Shown here: one piece after another, positions 14,479 to 23,530 of the stretch
Layout: each line of letters begins with the position of its first letter
How positions within the stretch are numbered: the stretch's first letter is position 1
NCBI GenBank assembly: GCA_024400915.1
Contig: JAKSLX010000013.1
Location: forward strand, 16,774-80,773
DNA from: Treponema sp.
GTDB lineage: Bacteria > Spirochaetota > Spirochaetia > Treponematales > Treponemataceae
Direction: 5' to 3'
Length of the DNA stretch: 64,000 nt
Program-made: the position numbers and the translations under genes
The notes under the pieces: generated by a model
Databases searched by the model: none
What the model saw: the letters and a program-made list of their open reading frames with translations, nothing else
Told to the model about the DNA's origin: nothing

Positions 14479-16404
14479 ATGAAGAATTTGAAGTTTCTTG
14501 TAATGACGGAAGAAATTTGCTCAGACTACTCTCGGCAGGTTATTGATGGAATTTGCCATCTATGCGACCAGAAAAAAATAAGTGTTGTTGTCTGCAACGT
14601 TCGCCATCCTAAATATAGTGAAGGTATCTTTGAATATCAGTATTGGGCAGGTGCAAAACTCATTAATGTCAAGGATGTTGATGTTGTCATTGTTCTGAGC
14701 GGAATTTATTTTTCTTCATACAATGTTGAAGAATTTGCTGAAATGCTGGAACCTTTTAAAGACAAGAAGATTATTTCCCTTTCGCAGAAACTTCCAATTG
14801 AAAATTCCTGGGCCATACTTTCCGACAATGAAACTATTTTTGAAAATGCCTTTGATTTCCTGGTAAAGAAATGTGGAGCAAAGCGCATTGCCTTCATGGA
14901 TGCAAGTAAGACATCTTCCGTTGAATCACAGCTTAGGTTCAATGCCTATAAAAAAAATCTCAGGCCTTACCAAATGACCTATGATGATTCCATTGTATTT
15001 CACGGTAAATTTACCATGAACTCTGCTTATGAAGAACTTGAACAGAGACTTGGCAAAGATTGCACTGGCGTTGATTTTGATGCCTTCATAGCAGCCAATG
15101 ATCAGATGGCTTTGGGGGCTATGGCTTTTTTTAAGGATCACGGCATTAAGGTTCCGGAGCAGGTTAAGGTTTTGGGATATGATGACATCAATGAAGCTGC
15201 TGCTGTTCAGCCTTCCTTGTCGTCAATTAGTCCATTTAATTTTAATCTTGGATTTAATGCGGCCATGACTGCCATGATGATTGCAAACGGACTTGATGCA
15301 CAGAAAGAATTTACATCCCCTGCAAAACTTGTCATAAGGGATTCCACTGGCTATGAATATTGCGAGCATAAAAAGACATTGAGGACAGAAGCTCTCAATC
15401 AGCTTATTCTACGTGGTTATGATAATACTTACATCTACTATCTTCTTGATACGATTCAATGCAATGATGCGCTTGAAGTTTTTCTCAAAAGGATTCAGAA
15501 AACACTGAAGGAAGTCGACATAAAGAAATTTGCCCTTGTCCTTTATGATGAACCTGTCTATTACAAAAAGCTTACGGAATTCAAAATGCCTGAAAAGGTC
15601 AAGCTTGAATATGTCTATGAAAACGGGGAAGGAAAAGTTCTTTCTGGAGAATATTTTTCTCCTGAAGAACATATTGTGCCACCGGATGTTTTTGACGATG
15701 TTCATGAAAAATTTATTGCCCAGTCCATTTATTACGGTGAAAAGCAATACGGTTACATGCTCTATTCCATCGGAGAGAGAGGTCTTGTTTTCTACAATCT
15801 TTATGCAAAAGCTCTTTCAAATGCCATTGCCAATTCCTACGAATACACGATTCAGTATGTGAAGAATATTTCCCTTCAGATTGAAAAATATGAATTGGAA
15901 CAGACTTCCCGTACGGATGAGCTTACTGGAGTGCTTAACAGAAGAGGGTTTGACATTCAGGGACAGAAACAGATTGATTATGCTGTTACTACTGGCGGCG
16001 GTGGTGTTGTTTTCTATGGAGATATGAATGGACTCAAGGCAATCAATGATACTTATGGCCATGAGTATGGAGATAAGGCCATTAAGGCAGAAGCGGAAAT
16101 TTTGAAATCGACATTCAGGGCATCGGATACCGTCGGTAGAATGGGTGGTGATGAATTTGCAGTTGTTGCCGCAGGCTTTCCTATGCGCAAGCTTGATGAA
16201 GTAAAAAAGATCATTGCGCAAAAATGTCTAGAGGCTAAAGAAAAATATCAGCTTCCTTTTGATTTTTCCATCAGCCTTGGTGCCATAGAATTTGACAATA
16301 AGTTGACCGACTTGAATTCTCTCCTGAAATTTGCAGATCAGCAGCAGTATGTGGAAAAAAGAAAATTCCATGATGAAGAGAAGACGGATGTTGGTAGAAT
16401 CTGA
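14479..16404 (+). CDS. Cytoplasmic periplasmic-binding-type (LacI-like) sensor fused to diguanylate cyclase
   Basis: The 641-aa protein has residues ~1-300 forming a Peripla_BP_3/LacI-type ligand-binding fold (FIAANDQMALGAMAFFKDHGIKVPEQVKVLGYDD is diagnostic in pieces) but no DNA-binding helix-turn-helix and no signal peptide. A middle linker region of ~170 residues follows. The GGDEF domain begins near SRTDELTGVLNRRGFD, with an intact GGDEF at ~556-560 (RMGGDEFAVV) and the inhibitory I-site RASD five residues before it. It should therefore make c-di-GMP in response to an intracellular sugar-like ligand. It is convergent with the YhcC gene, whose stop is two bases away. Confidence 0.85.
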   Translation: MKNLKFLVMTEEICSDYSRQVIDGICHLCDQKKISVVVCNVRHPKYSEGIFEYQYWAGAKLINVKDVDVVIVLSGIYFSSYNVEEFAEMLEPFKDKKIISLSQKLPIENSWAILSDNETIFENAFDFLVKKCGAKRIAFMDASKTSSVESQLRFNAYKKNLRPYQMTYDDSIVFHGKFTMNSAYEELEQRLGKDCTGVDFDAFIAANDQMALGAMAFFKDHGIKVPEQVKVLGYDDINEAAAVQPSLSSISPFNFNLGFNAAMTAMMIANGLDAQKEFTSPAKLVIRDSTGYEYCEHKKTLRTEALNQLILRGYDNTYIYYLLDTIQCNDALEVFLKRIQKTLKEVDIKKFALVLYDEPVYYKKLTEFKMPEKVKLEYVYENGEGKVLSGEYFSPEEHIVPPDVFDDVHEKFIAQSIYYGEKQYGYMLYSIGERGLVFYNLYAKALSNAIANSYEYTIQYVKNISLQIEKYELEQTSRTDELTGVLNRRGFDIQGQKQIDYAVTTGGGGVVFYGDMNGLKAINDTYGHEYGDKAIKAEAEILKSTFRASDTVGRMGGDEFAVVAAGFPMRKLDEVKKIIAQKCLEAKEKYQLPFDFSISLGAIEFDNKLTDLNSLLKFADQQQYVEKRKFHDEEKTDVGRI

Positions 16405-16405
16405 A

Positions 16406-17311
16406 TCAATGTTCAAGGTTGAAGTGTTTTTTCAATTCGTTGAGGACGGCACGTTTGTTTGCAGACCATAATGGTTCCACCAGAAGTGATTTGGGACCAT
16501 CGCCAGTTAATCGATGAAGGACGGTCGTTTCAGGCATAAGGTCGGCAAGTTCTTTTACAAAGTTGCAATATTCATCCATGGTCGGTAGAGGCCATGGATT
16601 TTTTATGTATTCTTCTGCCATTTTTGTTCCACGAAGAATTTGAAGCAACTGAAATTTAATTCCATCCAGAGACGGTTCCAGTTTTGCAAGGTATTCCGCT
16701 GTTTCTTTCATCATCGCTTTGGTTTCGCCAGGCAGCCAGAGAATTGTGTGGATGATTACAGTAAGTTTGGCCTTCTTTAATTTTTTATAGATTCCGTCAA
16801 AGACCTGCAGATTGTATCCTCGATTTATCTTTTCTGCGGTGTTTTCATGGATTGTCTGGAGACCAAGTTCGACCCATACTGGTTTTTCTTTGTTGAGTTC
16901 TGCAAGGAAATCAATCATTCTGTCACTGATGCAGTCAGGTCTTGTTCCGATGGAAAGTGCACATATTGAAGGATTCCTGATTGCATTCATGAAAATTTCC
17001 GAAAGATTTTCAAAAGTCTTTTCTTTTGTTTCGTAAGTGTTGGAGAAGGATTGAAAGTAGGCTATGAATTTTACCTGCTTTGTTTTTGGCAGCTTGGAAG
17101 AAATTCTATTTATGGCATTTTGTATTTGCTGCTCGATAGGACCTTCCGTCTGCCCGAATTCACCAGATCCGCCTGAAGAACAGAAGGTACAACCTCCAGT
17201 GGAAATAGTACCGTCTCTGTTTGGACATGTGCATCCTGTACTTAATGAAAGCTTGTAGACCTTGCAGCCAAATGTTCTGTGCAAATGTCTGTTTAGAGTA
17301 AGTTCCGACAT
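16406..17311 (-). CDS. TIGR01212/YhcC-family radical SAM protein
   Basis: The 301-aa protein has an unusual wide-spaced cluster motif, CTCPNRDGTISTGGCTFC, typical of the YhcC family, followed by SSGGSGEFG. Further family segments are FQSFSNTY, SIGTRPDC and WVELGLQT. The reaction is not established for this family. Its ATG overlaps the stop codon of the methyltransferase gene (TAATG), so it is translationally coupled to it. It is the last gene of a three-gene reverse-strand operon. Confidence 0.88.
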   Translation of the reverse strand: MSELTLNRHLHRTFGCKVYKLSLSTGCTCPNRDGTISTGGCTFCSSGGSGEFGQTEGPIEQQIQNAINRISSKLPKTKQVKFIAYFQSFSNTYETKEKTFENLSEIFMNAIRNPSICALSIGTRPDCISDRMIDFLAELNKEKPVWVELGLQTIHENTAEKINRGYNLQVFDGIYKKLKKAKLTVIIHTILWLPGETKAMMKETAEYLAKLEPSLDGIKFQLLQILRGTKMAEEYIKNPWPLPTMDEYCNFVKELADLMPETTVLHRLTGDGPKSLLVEPLWSANKRAVLNELKKHFNLEH

Positions 17312-18291
17312 TAAAACAATTCACCCTGTGTCTGTTTATCTGTGCTGCGGTTGCCTTGAGGATGGGAATTCCTTTCCCAGAAAACGCCGTCGCTATAGCC
17401 TTGGATTTCTTTGTCGTTATCAGCAAGAAGAAGTCGTTTTGCTGAATACAGGCAGTATTCTCTGCTGAGCTCTATTCCGCAGTAATGTCGTCCAAGTTTT
17501 TTTGCTGTCACTGCGCTTGTTCCGCTTCCAAGAAAAGGGTCGAACACAAGTCCTTCATTGGGACAGGAAGCAAGAATCAGTTTTGCGCAGAGTTTTTCGG
17601 GCTTCTGTGTTGGATGGTCTGTGTTTTCAGGCATGGACCAGAATGGAATTGATATATCATCCCAGAAATTTGAAGGATAGGTAAGTCGGAAATTTCCATC
17701 ACCTGTTTCCTGCCAGTCCTTTGGTTTTCCGTTTTCCCTGTATGGCGCTATTACTTTTCTTTTCTGCTTTACGGCTTCGATGTCAAAGTAGTAGTTCTTT
17801 GGATCCTTTACGGCATACCAGATGTCTTCCATTCCGTTCTTCCAGTTGCTTTTTGCTCCGCGTCCTTTTTCCCTTTGCCAGGTTATCCTGTTCAATATGG
17901 TAAGATTTTTTTCAAGACTGCGCTGGAGTGCGGATGTGCATTTCCAGTCACCGCATAGATAAAGGGAACCATTCGGTTTTAGTTTTCTGCAGACTTCGGG
18001 AAGCCATGAATCAACATAGCTTTCGTAATCAGAATCCTTCATTGCATTGAATTTTGTTCCGTTGAAATTCTTTGAAAGATTGTATGGCGGATCGATTATG
18101 ATTAGATCTGCAAATTCATCTGGCATAAGTTTTAAAGTTTCAAGAATATCACCATTGAAAATTCTATCTTCTATTGAAGAATCTATTCCCAATGATGCTG
18201 GAGAATAAATTGATTTTTCTAGAACTGGAATTTCATCCTGAGAAACTGTAAGGGTTCTGTTTCTTTCTGCTCTGATTTTACCGTCTTCCAT
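17311..18291 (-). CDS. DNA methyltransferase (N6-adenine or N4-cytosine, beta class)
   Basis: The 326-aa protein has motif IV IDPPYNLSKNF first and motif I VFDPFLGSGTS near the C-terminus, the beta-class order. DHPTQKPEKL precedes motif I. DPPY indicates exocyclic amino methylation. I place the start at 18291 because AAGGA lies 9 nt upstream; an ATG at 18345 would overlap the preceding gene. No restriction endonuclease gene lies beside it; the neighbours are two radical SAM genes in the same operon. The target sequence cannot be read from the protein. It could be an orphan regulatory methylase. Confidence 0.9.
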   Translation of the reverse strand: MEDGKIRAERNRTLTVSQDEIPVLEKSIYSPASLGIDSSIEDRIFNGDILETLKLMPDEFADLIIIDPPYNLSKNFNGTKFNAMKDSDYESYVDSWLPEVCRKLKPNGSLYLCGDWKCTSALQRSLEKNLTILNRITWQREKGRGAKSNWKNGMEDIWYAVKDPKNYYFDIEAVKQKRKVIAPYRENGKPKDWQETGDGNFRLTYPSNFWDDISIPFWSMPENTDHPTQKPEKLCAKLILASCPNEGLVFDPFLGSGTSAVTAKKLGRHYCGIELSREYCLYSAKRLLLADNDKEIQGYSDGVFWERNSHPQGNRSTDKQTQGELF

Positions 18292-18296
18292 TTCTT

Positions 18297-19274
18297 TTAT
18301 TCCTTGCCGCACATCCAGTAACAGAGACTGCACATGTCGTTGCATTTTCCTTTGGGTAAAAGTTTTTCTTTCTGCATTTCTTTTGCTTTCTGCAACAGTC
18401 CGTAGTTGTAACAGACATCCACCATAGGATTTTGTAAGGCATTTTCCATTAGGGTTTTAAAATTGTCTTTTACGGTTCCTATAAAAAGCTCTTTCTTTTC
18501 GTTTGCAAATCCGCAGCAGGGAGCAATGTTGCCGTCGGAATGGACGTAAAGGACGTTTCCCGTGTATTGGCAGTAATCTTCTGAAAACCACCTGCCGTCA
18601 TTTAGCCGTATGCTTTCGTCTGGAATGAAACTTTGGGTAAATCGAAAAATTGTAAGTTCCGAGCCTTCATCATCATATAAAAGTATGGATCCACTTCCAT
18701 TTTTTCGGTTCAGTTTGACTGCTGATTTTGAAAAACCGATATCATTTTTAAGCTCATCTATTTGAAGAAGAAATTTTTCTGTATCCTTTTTAACATCTGC
18801 AGCATCAACTACACTCAATATTTCAACGCAGCTTCTATCATTGAATGTTTTGTGGCAGGTTTTTATGAACTGGGATATTTTTTCAACATCCTGTCCGTGG
18901 AAGCTGTCAAAGCTTAATCCGATCTTTCCGTCAAATCCTGAATCAAAAACAGCTGTAAGCCTCTTTTCAAGTTCTTTGGAATCGTTCCACCAGACTCCGT
19001 TTGTCATGAGACGGTCAAAAACAAGTCCAAGGTCTATTGACTTTCTGCAGATTTCAGTTGTGAAATCAAGGTTCAGGAACGGTTCTCCACCTGAAAATCC
19101 TACCTTCAATAGCTCTATGTTTTTTGCGCAATCTTCAAGAAGCTCCAATGCATCCTTCAACTCAAGCCTTGAATTTTTCTGTTCGACAAAGCAATGGGCA
19201 CATTTTAGATTGCAGAGGCTTGTAGGGCAAAATATTATTTCTTCGGGATTGAATCCAGGACCATTTTTTTTCAT
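18297..19274 (-). CDS. Radical SAM/SPASM-type protein
   Basis: The 325-aa protein has the radical SAM cluster motif CNLKCAHCF (residues ~21-29), GFSGGEPFL (~59-67) for SAM binding, and a C-terminal Cys-rich region (APCCGF, then CNDMCSLCYWMC ending the protein), consistent with a SPASM-like auxiliary cluster. SPASM enzymes modify peptides or proteins, or carry out anaerobic maturation, but no precursor peptide gene was seen nearby. It is the first gene of the operon with the methyltransferase (start 6 bases beyond its stop) and YhcC. Confidence 0.8.
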   Translation of the reverse strand: MKKNGPGFNPEEIIFCPTSLCNLKCAHCFVEQKNSRLELKDALELLEDCAKNIELLKVGFSGGEPFLNLDFTTEICRKSIDLGLVFDRLMTNGVWWNDSKELEKRLTAVFDSGFDGKIGLSFDSFHGQDVEKISQFIKTCHKTFNDRSCVEILSVVDAADVKKDTEKFLLQIDELKNDIGFSKSAVKLNRKNGSGSILLYDDEGSELTIFRFTQSFIPDESIRLNDGRWFSEDYCQYTGNVLYVHSDGNIAPCCGFANEKKELFIGTVKDNFKTLMENALQNPMVDVCYNYGLLQKAKEMQKEKLLPKGKCNDMCSLCYWMCGKE

Positions 19275-19440
19275 GTTGCTAGTCTACCACAAATTGCAAA
19301 ATTTAAAAAGATGCTTTTGCTTAATTATTTAATCATCCTAAAAAATCATAATTGCCGTAATTTTGCCATATTTTTGACTTATTGTTTATTTACAATTTCC
19401 TTAAGCAGGACAGGAAAGAATGTTCTGCAAGGAGACTAGA

Positions 19441-20712
19441 ATGAAAAAATTAAACACATTGACGGCAAAATTGATTTCAATGGGAGTCATTGTCGGACTT
19501 CTATTGATTGGAAACATGATGATTGGTTCAAAATTGAAGGATAGGGAAGAAACCAGAGATGAAGCCTGTCTTTCCATTTCAAAAGCTGCGGGCGGACGGT
19601 TTTCTATGGATGGACTGTATGTTGTGGTTCCATATGATTACAATGAAATATATTATGATGACGGAATAAAAAAAACAAAAAAAAGCACTGCAAACATCTA
19701 TTTTAATCCAGATAAGGTAAATGTCGATTCAGTGATTTCAACTGAAATTAGACAATTGGGAATTTATACTTCCCCTGTATTTACAGGTACACTTTCAGTC
19801 AATGCTGATTTTGATCTTGAAACGTTGAAGAAGGATGGTGATAAAAGTTATCATCCTGAAAAAGCATATTTCCTTCTTAAGATTGGTGATGTTTCCTTGC
19901 AGTCTCATCCTGAATTCATAATCAATGGGAAAATCTGTGATACCTATCTATATAATGATGGAATCGCTTCAAAAACTTACTATACAGAAGGAAAATTTCA
20001 TTTGGAGACGGAACTTCAGATTCGTGGTGCAGAAAAATTCAAGGTGTTCGTAAATGCTCAGGATATGACGCTGAATGTAAAGTCTGATTGGAATTCTCCA
20101 GGATTTACAGGCTTTGATTTTCTTCCAAGCAAAAAGAATATTGATGAAAACGGATTTACTGCCACATGGAATATTCCATTCGCTTCGGCTGATTCCTATC
20201 ACTGCATTGGATTTGAATTGATTGAAAGTGTTGATGTCTATAAAAAACTTTACCGTGCCATCAATTACGGTTTCCTTTTTATCATTGTGCCTTTCATCAC
20301 GCTTTTCCTTTTTGAAATGTTTGCAGGAATGCAGCTTCATTCGGTTCAATATCTCTTAAGCGGTGCCGCAAGCGTAATCTTCTTTTTGCTTCTCCTTGCA
20401 CTTTCGGAGCATGTTGATTTCGGTTTATCTTATATGATTTCAGGAGCTGCATCAGGAATACTTGTATCACTGTATATTGCTTCCATTTCCAGACGGATAA
20501 AGATCGGTCTTTCCATGAGTGGTGTCTTTATTGCTCTGTATTCATACCTGTTTGTTTCACTTTCGTCGGAAGATTATGCTCTTTTGATAGGTTCTGTTTT
20601 TGCATTCGTAGTTGTCGCGGTTCTTATGTTCTTCACCAGAAAGGACAATTTAGGTAGAATGAAAAAAAACACATTGACGGAAGATGAAGACATTGAGAGT
20701 AGCGCTTGTTGA
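19441..20712 (+). CDS. creD: CreD-family inner membrane protein
   Basis: The 423-aa protein starts at an ATG after AAGGAGACTAG. An N-terminal membrane segment (residues ~12-32) is followed by a large external domain with CreD features (YSDWNSPGF-type and GFTATWNIPF), then five or so C-terminal membrane segments beginning INYGFLFIIVPFITLFLFEMFAG. CreD in enterobacteria belongs to the CreBC regulon and affects envelope integrity and colicin tolerance. Here it is the first gene of an operon with a response regulator (overlap of 29 bases) and a sensor kinase, the same three functions as creBCD in a different order. Confidence 0.85.
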   Translation: MKKLNTLTAKLISMGVIVGLLLIGNMMIGSKLKDREETRDEACLSISKAAGGRFSMDGLYVVVPYDYNEIYYDDGIKKTKKSTANIYFNPDKVNVDSVISTEIRQLGIYTSPVFTGTLSVNADFDLETLKKDGDKSYHPEKAYFLLKIGDVSLQSHPEFIINGKICDTYLYNDGIASKTYYTEGKFHLETELQIRGAEKFKVFVNAQDMTLNVKSDWNSPGFTGFDFLPSKKNIDENGFTATWNIPFASADSYHCIGFELIESVDVYKKLYRAINYGFLFIIVPFITLFLFEMFAGMQLHSVQYLLSGAASVIFFLLLLALSEHVDFGLSYMISGAASGILVSLYIASISRRIKIGLSMSGVFIALYSYLFVSLSSEDYALLIGSVFAFVVVAVLMFFTRKDNLGRMKKNTLTEDEDIESSAC

Positions 20713-21391
20713 TGATGAAAAGAACGTAAGGCTTGCCGTTGGAACCGCACTTAAGAAGGAATGCTTTGAAGTGCTTGAGTTTTCCAACGGTCAGCTTGCC
20801 TATGATGATCTGATTTCTATGGAAGGAACTGTTCCTGACATCTATGTGCTCGATATAATGATGCCAGTAATGGATGGAATCATGTTCCTTCAGAAATTCA
20901 AAGCCATTCACCCTGAGATTCCAGCAATTTTCCTTACCAGCCGTGATGAAGAATTTGACAAGGTGCTTGGTCTTGAACTTGGAGCAGATGATTATCTTTG
21001 CAAACCTTTTTCCGTCAAGGAGCTTATAGCAAGAATAAAGGTTCTGGTCCGCCGCTATGATTTCCTTAAGGTGAATGCTACTCAAATGGAGAACAAGCAT
21101 CAGACAGATCAGTTAGCTTCAAATGAAATCACGGTTGATTCCGATAGCTATACGGCTTTCATAGGGGACAGACCCCTTGTTCTTACAGTTACTGAATTTC
21201 GTCTTATAGAACTTTTTGTTAATCGTAAAGGTGCCGTCCTGACGAGGGAACAGCTTATAAATGCAGCCTTTCCAGAGGATAATTTTGTGAACGATAGAGC
21301 CATAGATTGCCATATAAAGCGGTTGAGAAAAAAGATTGGTTCTGAAAAAATAGAAACAGTTTATGGTTTAGGCTACAGGTTTACGGAATAA
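20684..21391 (+). CDS. OmpR-family response regulator (CreB-like)
   Basis: The 235-aa protein has a receiver domain with acidic pair VDDEKN, phosphorylated Asp57 (YVLDIMMPVMDG) and Lys in LCKPFS (~108). The C-terminal winged helix has the OmpR signature LTVTEFRLIELF and RAIDCHIKRLRKKIG, ending TVYGLGYRFTE. The ATG lies inside creD; a TTG three codons later with GGAAG upstream is an alternative start. A perfect REP-like core (21163-21177) lies in frame and encodes IGDRPL at the start of the winged helix. It is directly followed by its kinase gene. Confidence 0.92.
   Translation: MKTLRVALVDDEKNVRLAVGTALKKECFEVLEFSNGQLAYDDLISMEGTVPDIYVLDIMMPVMDGIMFLQKFKAIHPEIPAIFLTSRDEEFDKVLGLELGADDYLCKPFSVKELIARIKVLVRRYDFLKVNATQMENKHQTDQLASNEITVDSDSYTAFIGDRPLVLTVTEFRLIELFVNRKGAVLTREQLINAAFPEDNFVNDRAIDCHIKRLRKKIGSEKIETVYGLGYRFTE
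21163..21177 (+). repeat. REP-like core inside the response regulator gene
   Basis: An exact AGGGGACAGACCCCT in coding sequence, read as GDRPL. The residues fit the usual G-x-x-L-x-LT pattern, so the copy does not lengthen the protein. Confidence 0.7.
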
Positions 21392-21394
21392 GAA

Positions 21395-23005
21395 ATGAAA
21401 AGAAAATTCAAGGCATTCAGACTCCCGTTCAACATTCCCATCAGCATTCAGATTTCAATTTTTCTTGTGATCATAGCATTCGTACCCATTGCATCTGTAA
21501 TGGCATTGAAGACCTATGAAAAACAGCTTCTTGAGCAGACTGAAAAATCCAATGTTCAGCAGGCAAGACTTGTCTCTGCAAGTCTGGATGGCCAGGAACT
21601 GGATTATAAAAACGCAAAGAAACTTCTGCTTGCCATGAATGGCAGGTTTGATGCAAGAATAAGAATCCTTGATGAAAATCTTAGGCTTCTTGCGGATTCT
21701 GCTGTGTTAAATGCTGACGATTCCATTGAATCTGAAATGGAACCTTCATCAAAAAAACGGGATGGAACCGATGAACTTGATTCTTCCATTACGACTGCTT
21801 CTGCAAATGACTCTTTTGTCTACCGTATGCTTTCCATGCCTGTGAGAATCTACAGAAAATATTTTCGTCCTCCTGTTCAAGGTACAAAAGATTATTATGC
21901 AAACCGCTCAATGTTTGATGGAAATGAACTTCGTTCAGCATTGGCTGGGAAATATGGCGCCGCAACAAGAATTTCAGAAGGACAAGCAAGCGTTACCTTG
22001 TATTCTGCCGTTCCTATTTTGAATGAGGGTAAGGTTAGTGGAGTTGTCCTTGTCAGCCGTTCGACCTATAGAATCCTTCAGAATCTTTATGAACTAAGAC
22101 TTGATCTTGGAAAAATTTTCTTATGGTCCCTTTTGGCTGTTTTTCTCATTGCTGTTTTTTTAGGATTCAGAATCAGCCGTCCGCTTAAAAAACTTGCTGA
22201 ACAGTCTGCAAACTGCGCCGATAGAAAAGGCCATGTTATTAGTACGGAATTTACTGGCAGGGCAAGACAGGATGAAATAGGAGAGCTTTCCCGTTCCCTT
22301 GCTTTTCTTGTTGAACGGTTGAAAAACAGGATTGATTTTATAGAAAGCTTTGCAAGCGATGTATCCCATGAATTTAAAAACCCTTTGGCGGCAATCCGTT
22401 CCTGTACGGAAATTCTATCTGATCCAGATTTGGAAAAAGAGGAAAGAAATAATTTTATAGAAGCTATTGATGAAGAAGTCAATCATCTTCAAAATCTTTT
22501 AACTGGAGTGCGCAATATCACTAAAATCGATGGCGGAGGGCAGGTTGTATTGCAGAAGGTTAATCTTCATATGCTTGCCTGCAACCTGATTGAACAATGC
22601 CGTCTCGCATTTAGAAATGTTTCATTTGAATTTACAGGTAATTGCACGGAAGATTATACTGGAGAATTTCCTGAATCCTATATGGAACGGATGCTTGATA
22701 ATCTTCTTTCCAATGCGGCAGGATTTGGAACTGTGGTGCGCCTTAACATCGATTTAAAAAACAATGGAATTCATATTTCTGTTGAGGATAATGGATCTGG
22801 TGTGCCTGAATCTGAAAGAATAAAGATATTCAATAGATTCTATTCAAATCGACCAGAAACTGAAAAATCATCTCATACTGGACTTGGGCTTTCCACTGTA
22901 AAAGCCATCGTGGATGCAATGGGTGGTGAAATTTCAGTCGGTGAAAGCAAAGGTCTTGGTGGTGCAAGCTTTGCTGTTGTTCTACATGCAGATTCTGAAA
23001 TTTAA
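21395..23005 (+). CDS. Sensor histidine kinase (CreC/ChvG-like)
   Basis: The 536-aa protein has two membrane segments (~18-40 and ~243-265) enclosing an external sensor domain, then a HAMP region, the H-box VSHEFKNPLAAIRS (His ~326), the N-box MLDNLLSNAA, VEDNGSGVPE (G1) and TGLGLSTVKAIV (G2). All key residues are present. The sensor domain has YYANRSMFDGNELRSALAG, reminiscent of the ChvG/ExoS sensor domain. It is the cognate kinase of the preceding regulator (3 bases between them). Its end overlaps a convergent small gene by 24 bases. Confidence 0.92.
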   Translation: MKRKFKAFRLPFNIPISIQISIFLVIIAFVPIASVMALKTYEKQLLEQTEKSNVQQARLVSASLDGQELDYKNAKKLLLAMNGRFDARIRILDENLRLLADSAVLNADDSIESEMEPSSKKRDGTDELDSSITTASANDSFVYRMLSMPVRIYRKYFRPPVQGTKDYYANRSMFDGNELRSALAGKYGAATRISEGQASVTLYSAVPILNEGKVSGVVLVSRSTYRILQNLYELRLDLGKIFLWSLLAVFLIAVFLGFRISRPLKKLAEQSANCADRKGHVISTEFTGRARQDEIGELSRSLAFLVERLKNRIDFIESFASDVSHEFKNPLAAIRSCTEILSDPDLEKEERNNFIEAIDEEVNHLQNLLTGVRNITKIDGGGQVVLQKVNLHMLACNLIEQCRLAFRNVSFEFTGNCTEDYTGEFPESYMERMLDNLLSNAAGFGTVVRLNIDLKNNGIHISVEDNGSGVPESERIKIFNRFYSNRPETEKSSHTGLGLSTVKAIVDAMGGEISVGESKGLGGASFAVVLHADSEI

Positions 23006-23401
23006 ATTTTCTGACGGGTGTTCAAGAAATTTTATTCTTACATAAAGTTCATTGCCTTTGGTGTCATAGCTTATTTCCTCGGCAATGGTTGAATCTTCAA
23101 GAAGATCATCAAAAAAACTTACTGGCGATGTGTTTCCTTCTGCGTAAATTGAAATTTCAGAAATTGATGTGTTTTTTGTGATATAGGAAATTCTTCTGAA
23201 GAATTGATATTTTGATTCCGTCCTTATGATTTTTTTATTGGTGTTGTCCAGAATTAAATAGGATCTGTCTTTTGTTATGAATGCCGCAAGCTGTTCATTT
23301 GATTCGATAACTTTAAACTGATCTTTCGTCTTTTTTTTACTGCTGTAGACTGCCGTGGTGAACAGAATGAATCCTATGAAAATGATTGTTGCTGTTTTCA
23401 T
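22982..23401 (-). CDS. Small exported hypothetical protein
   Basis: The 139-aa protein has an N-terminal hydrophobic segment (ATIIFIGFILFTTAVYS), probably a signal peptide or anchor, and then a mixed beta-rich domain with no Cys until the last residues (FRICM). I recognise no family. It is a single gene, convergent with the sensor kinase. Confidence 0.55.
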   Translation of the reverse strand: MKTATIIFIGFILFTTAVYSSKKKTKDQFKVIESNEQLAAFITKDRSYLILDNTNKKIIRTESKYQFFRRISYITKNTSISEISIYAEGNTSPVSFFDDLLEDSTIAEEISYDTKGNELYVRIKFLEHPSENLNFRICM

Positions 23402-23518
23402 GGTTTAAGTCTAAAAAAAGAAGATGTTGAAAATGTGGCGTCAATGTGTCAACTTTATGCCTTTTTATAATGGTATAGGATGGTTGCAGCTCCTATTCTA
23501 TTTACTTGAGTTTTCCTG

Positions 23519-23524
23519 TATAAT
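23519..23524 (+). promoter_or_regulatory. -10 box directly before ettA
   Basis: A perfect TATAAT followed by six bases and the ATG at 23531, with no Shine-Dalgarno sequence. Confidence 0.45.
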
Positions 23525-23530
23525 TGCGTT

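Noticed and set aside
14479..15400. LacI-family transcription repressor
   Set aside because: The ligand-binding part matches LacI proteins, but there is no N-terminal helix-turn-helix and the C-terminus is a GGDEF domain.
17311..19274. Complete restriction-modification system
   Set aside because: Only the methyltransferase is present; neither neighbour shows nuclease or specificity-subunit features.
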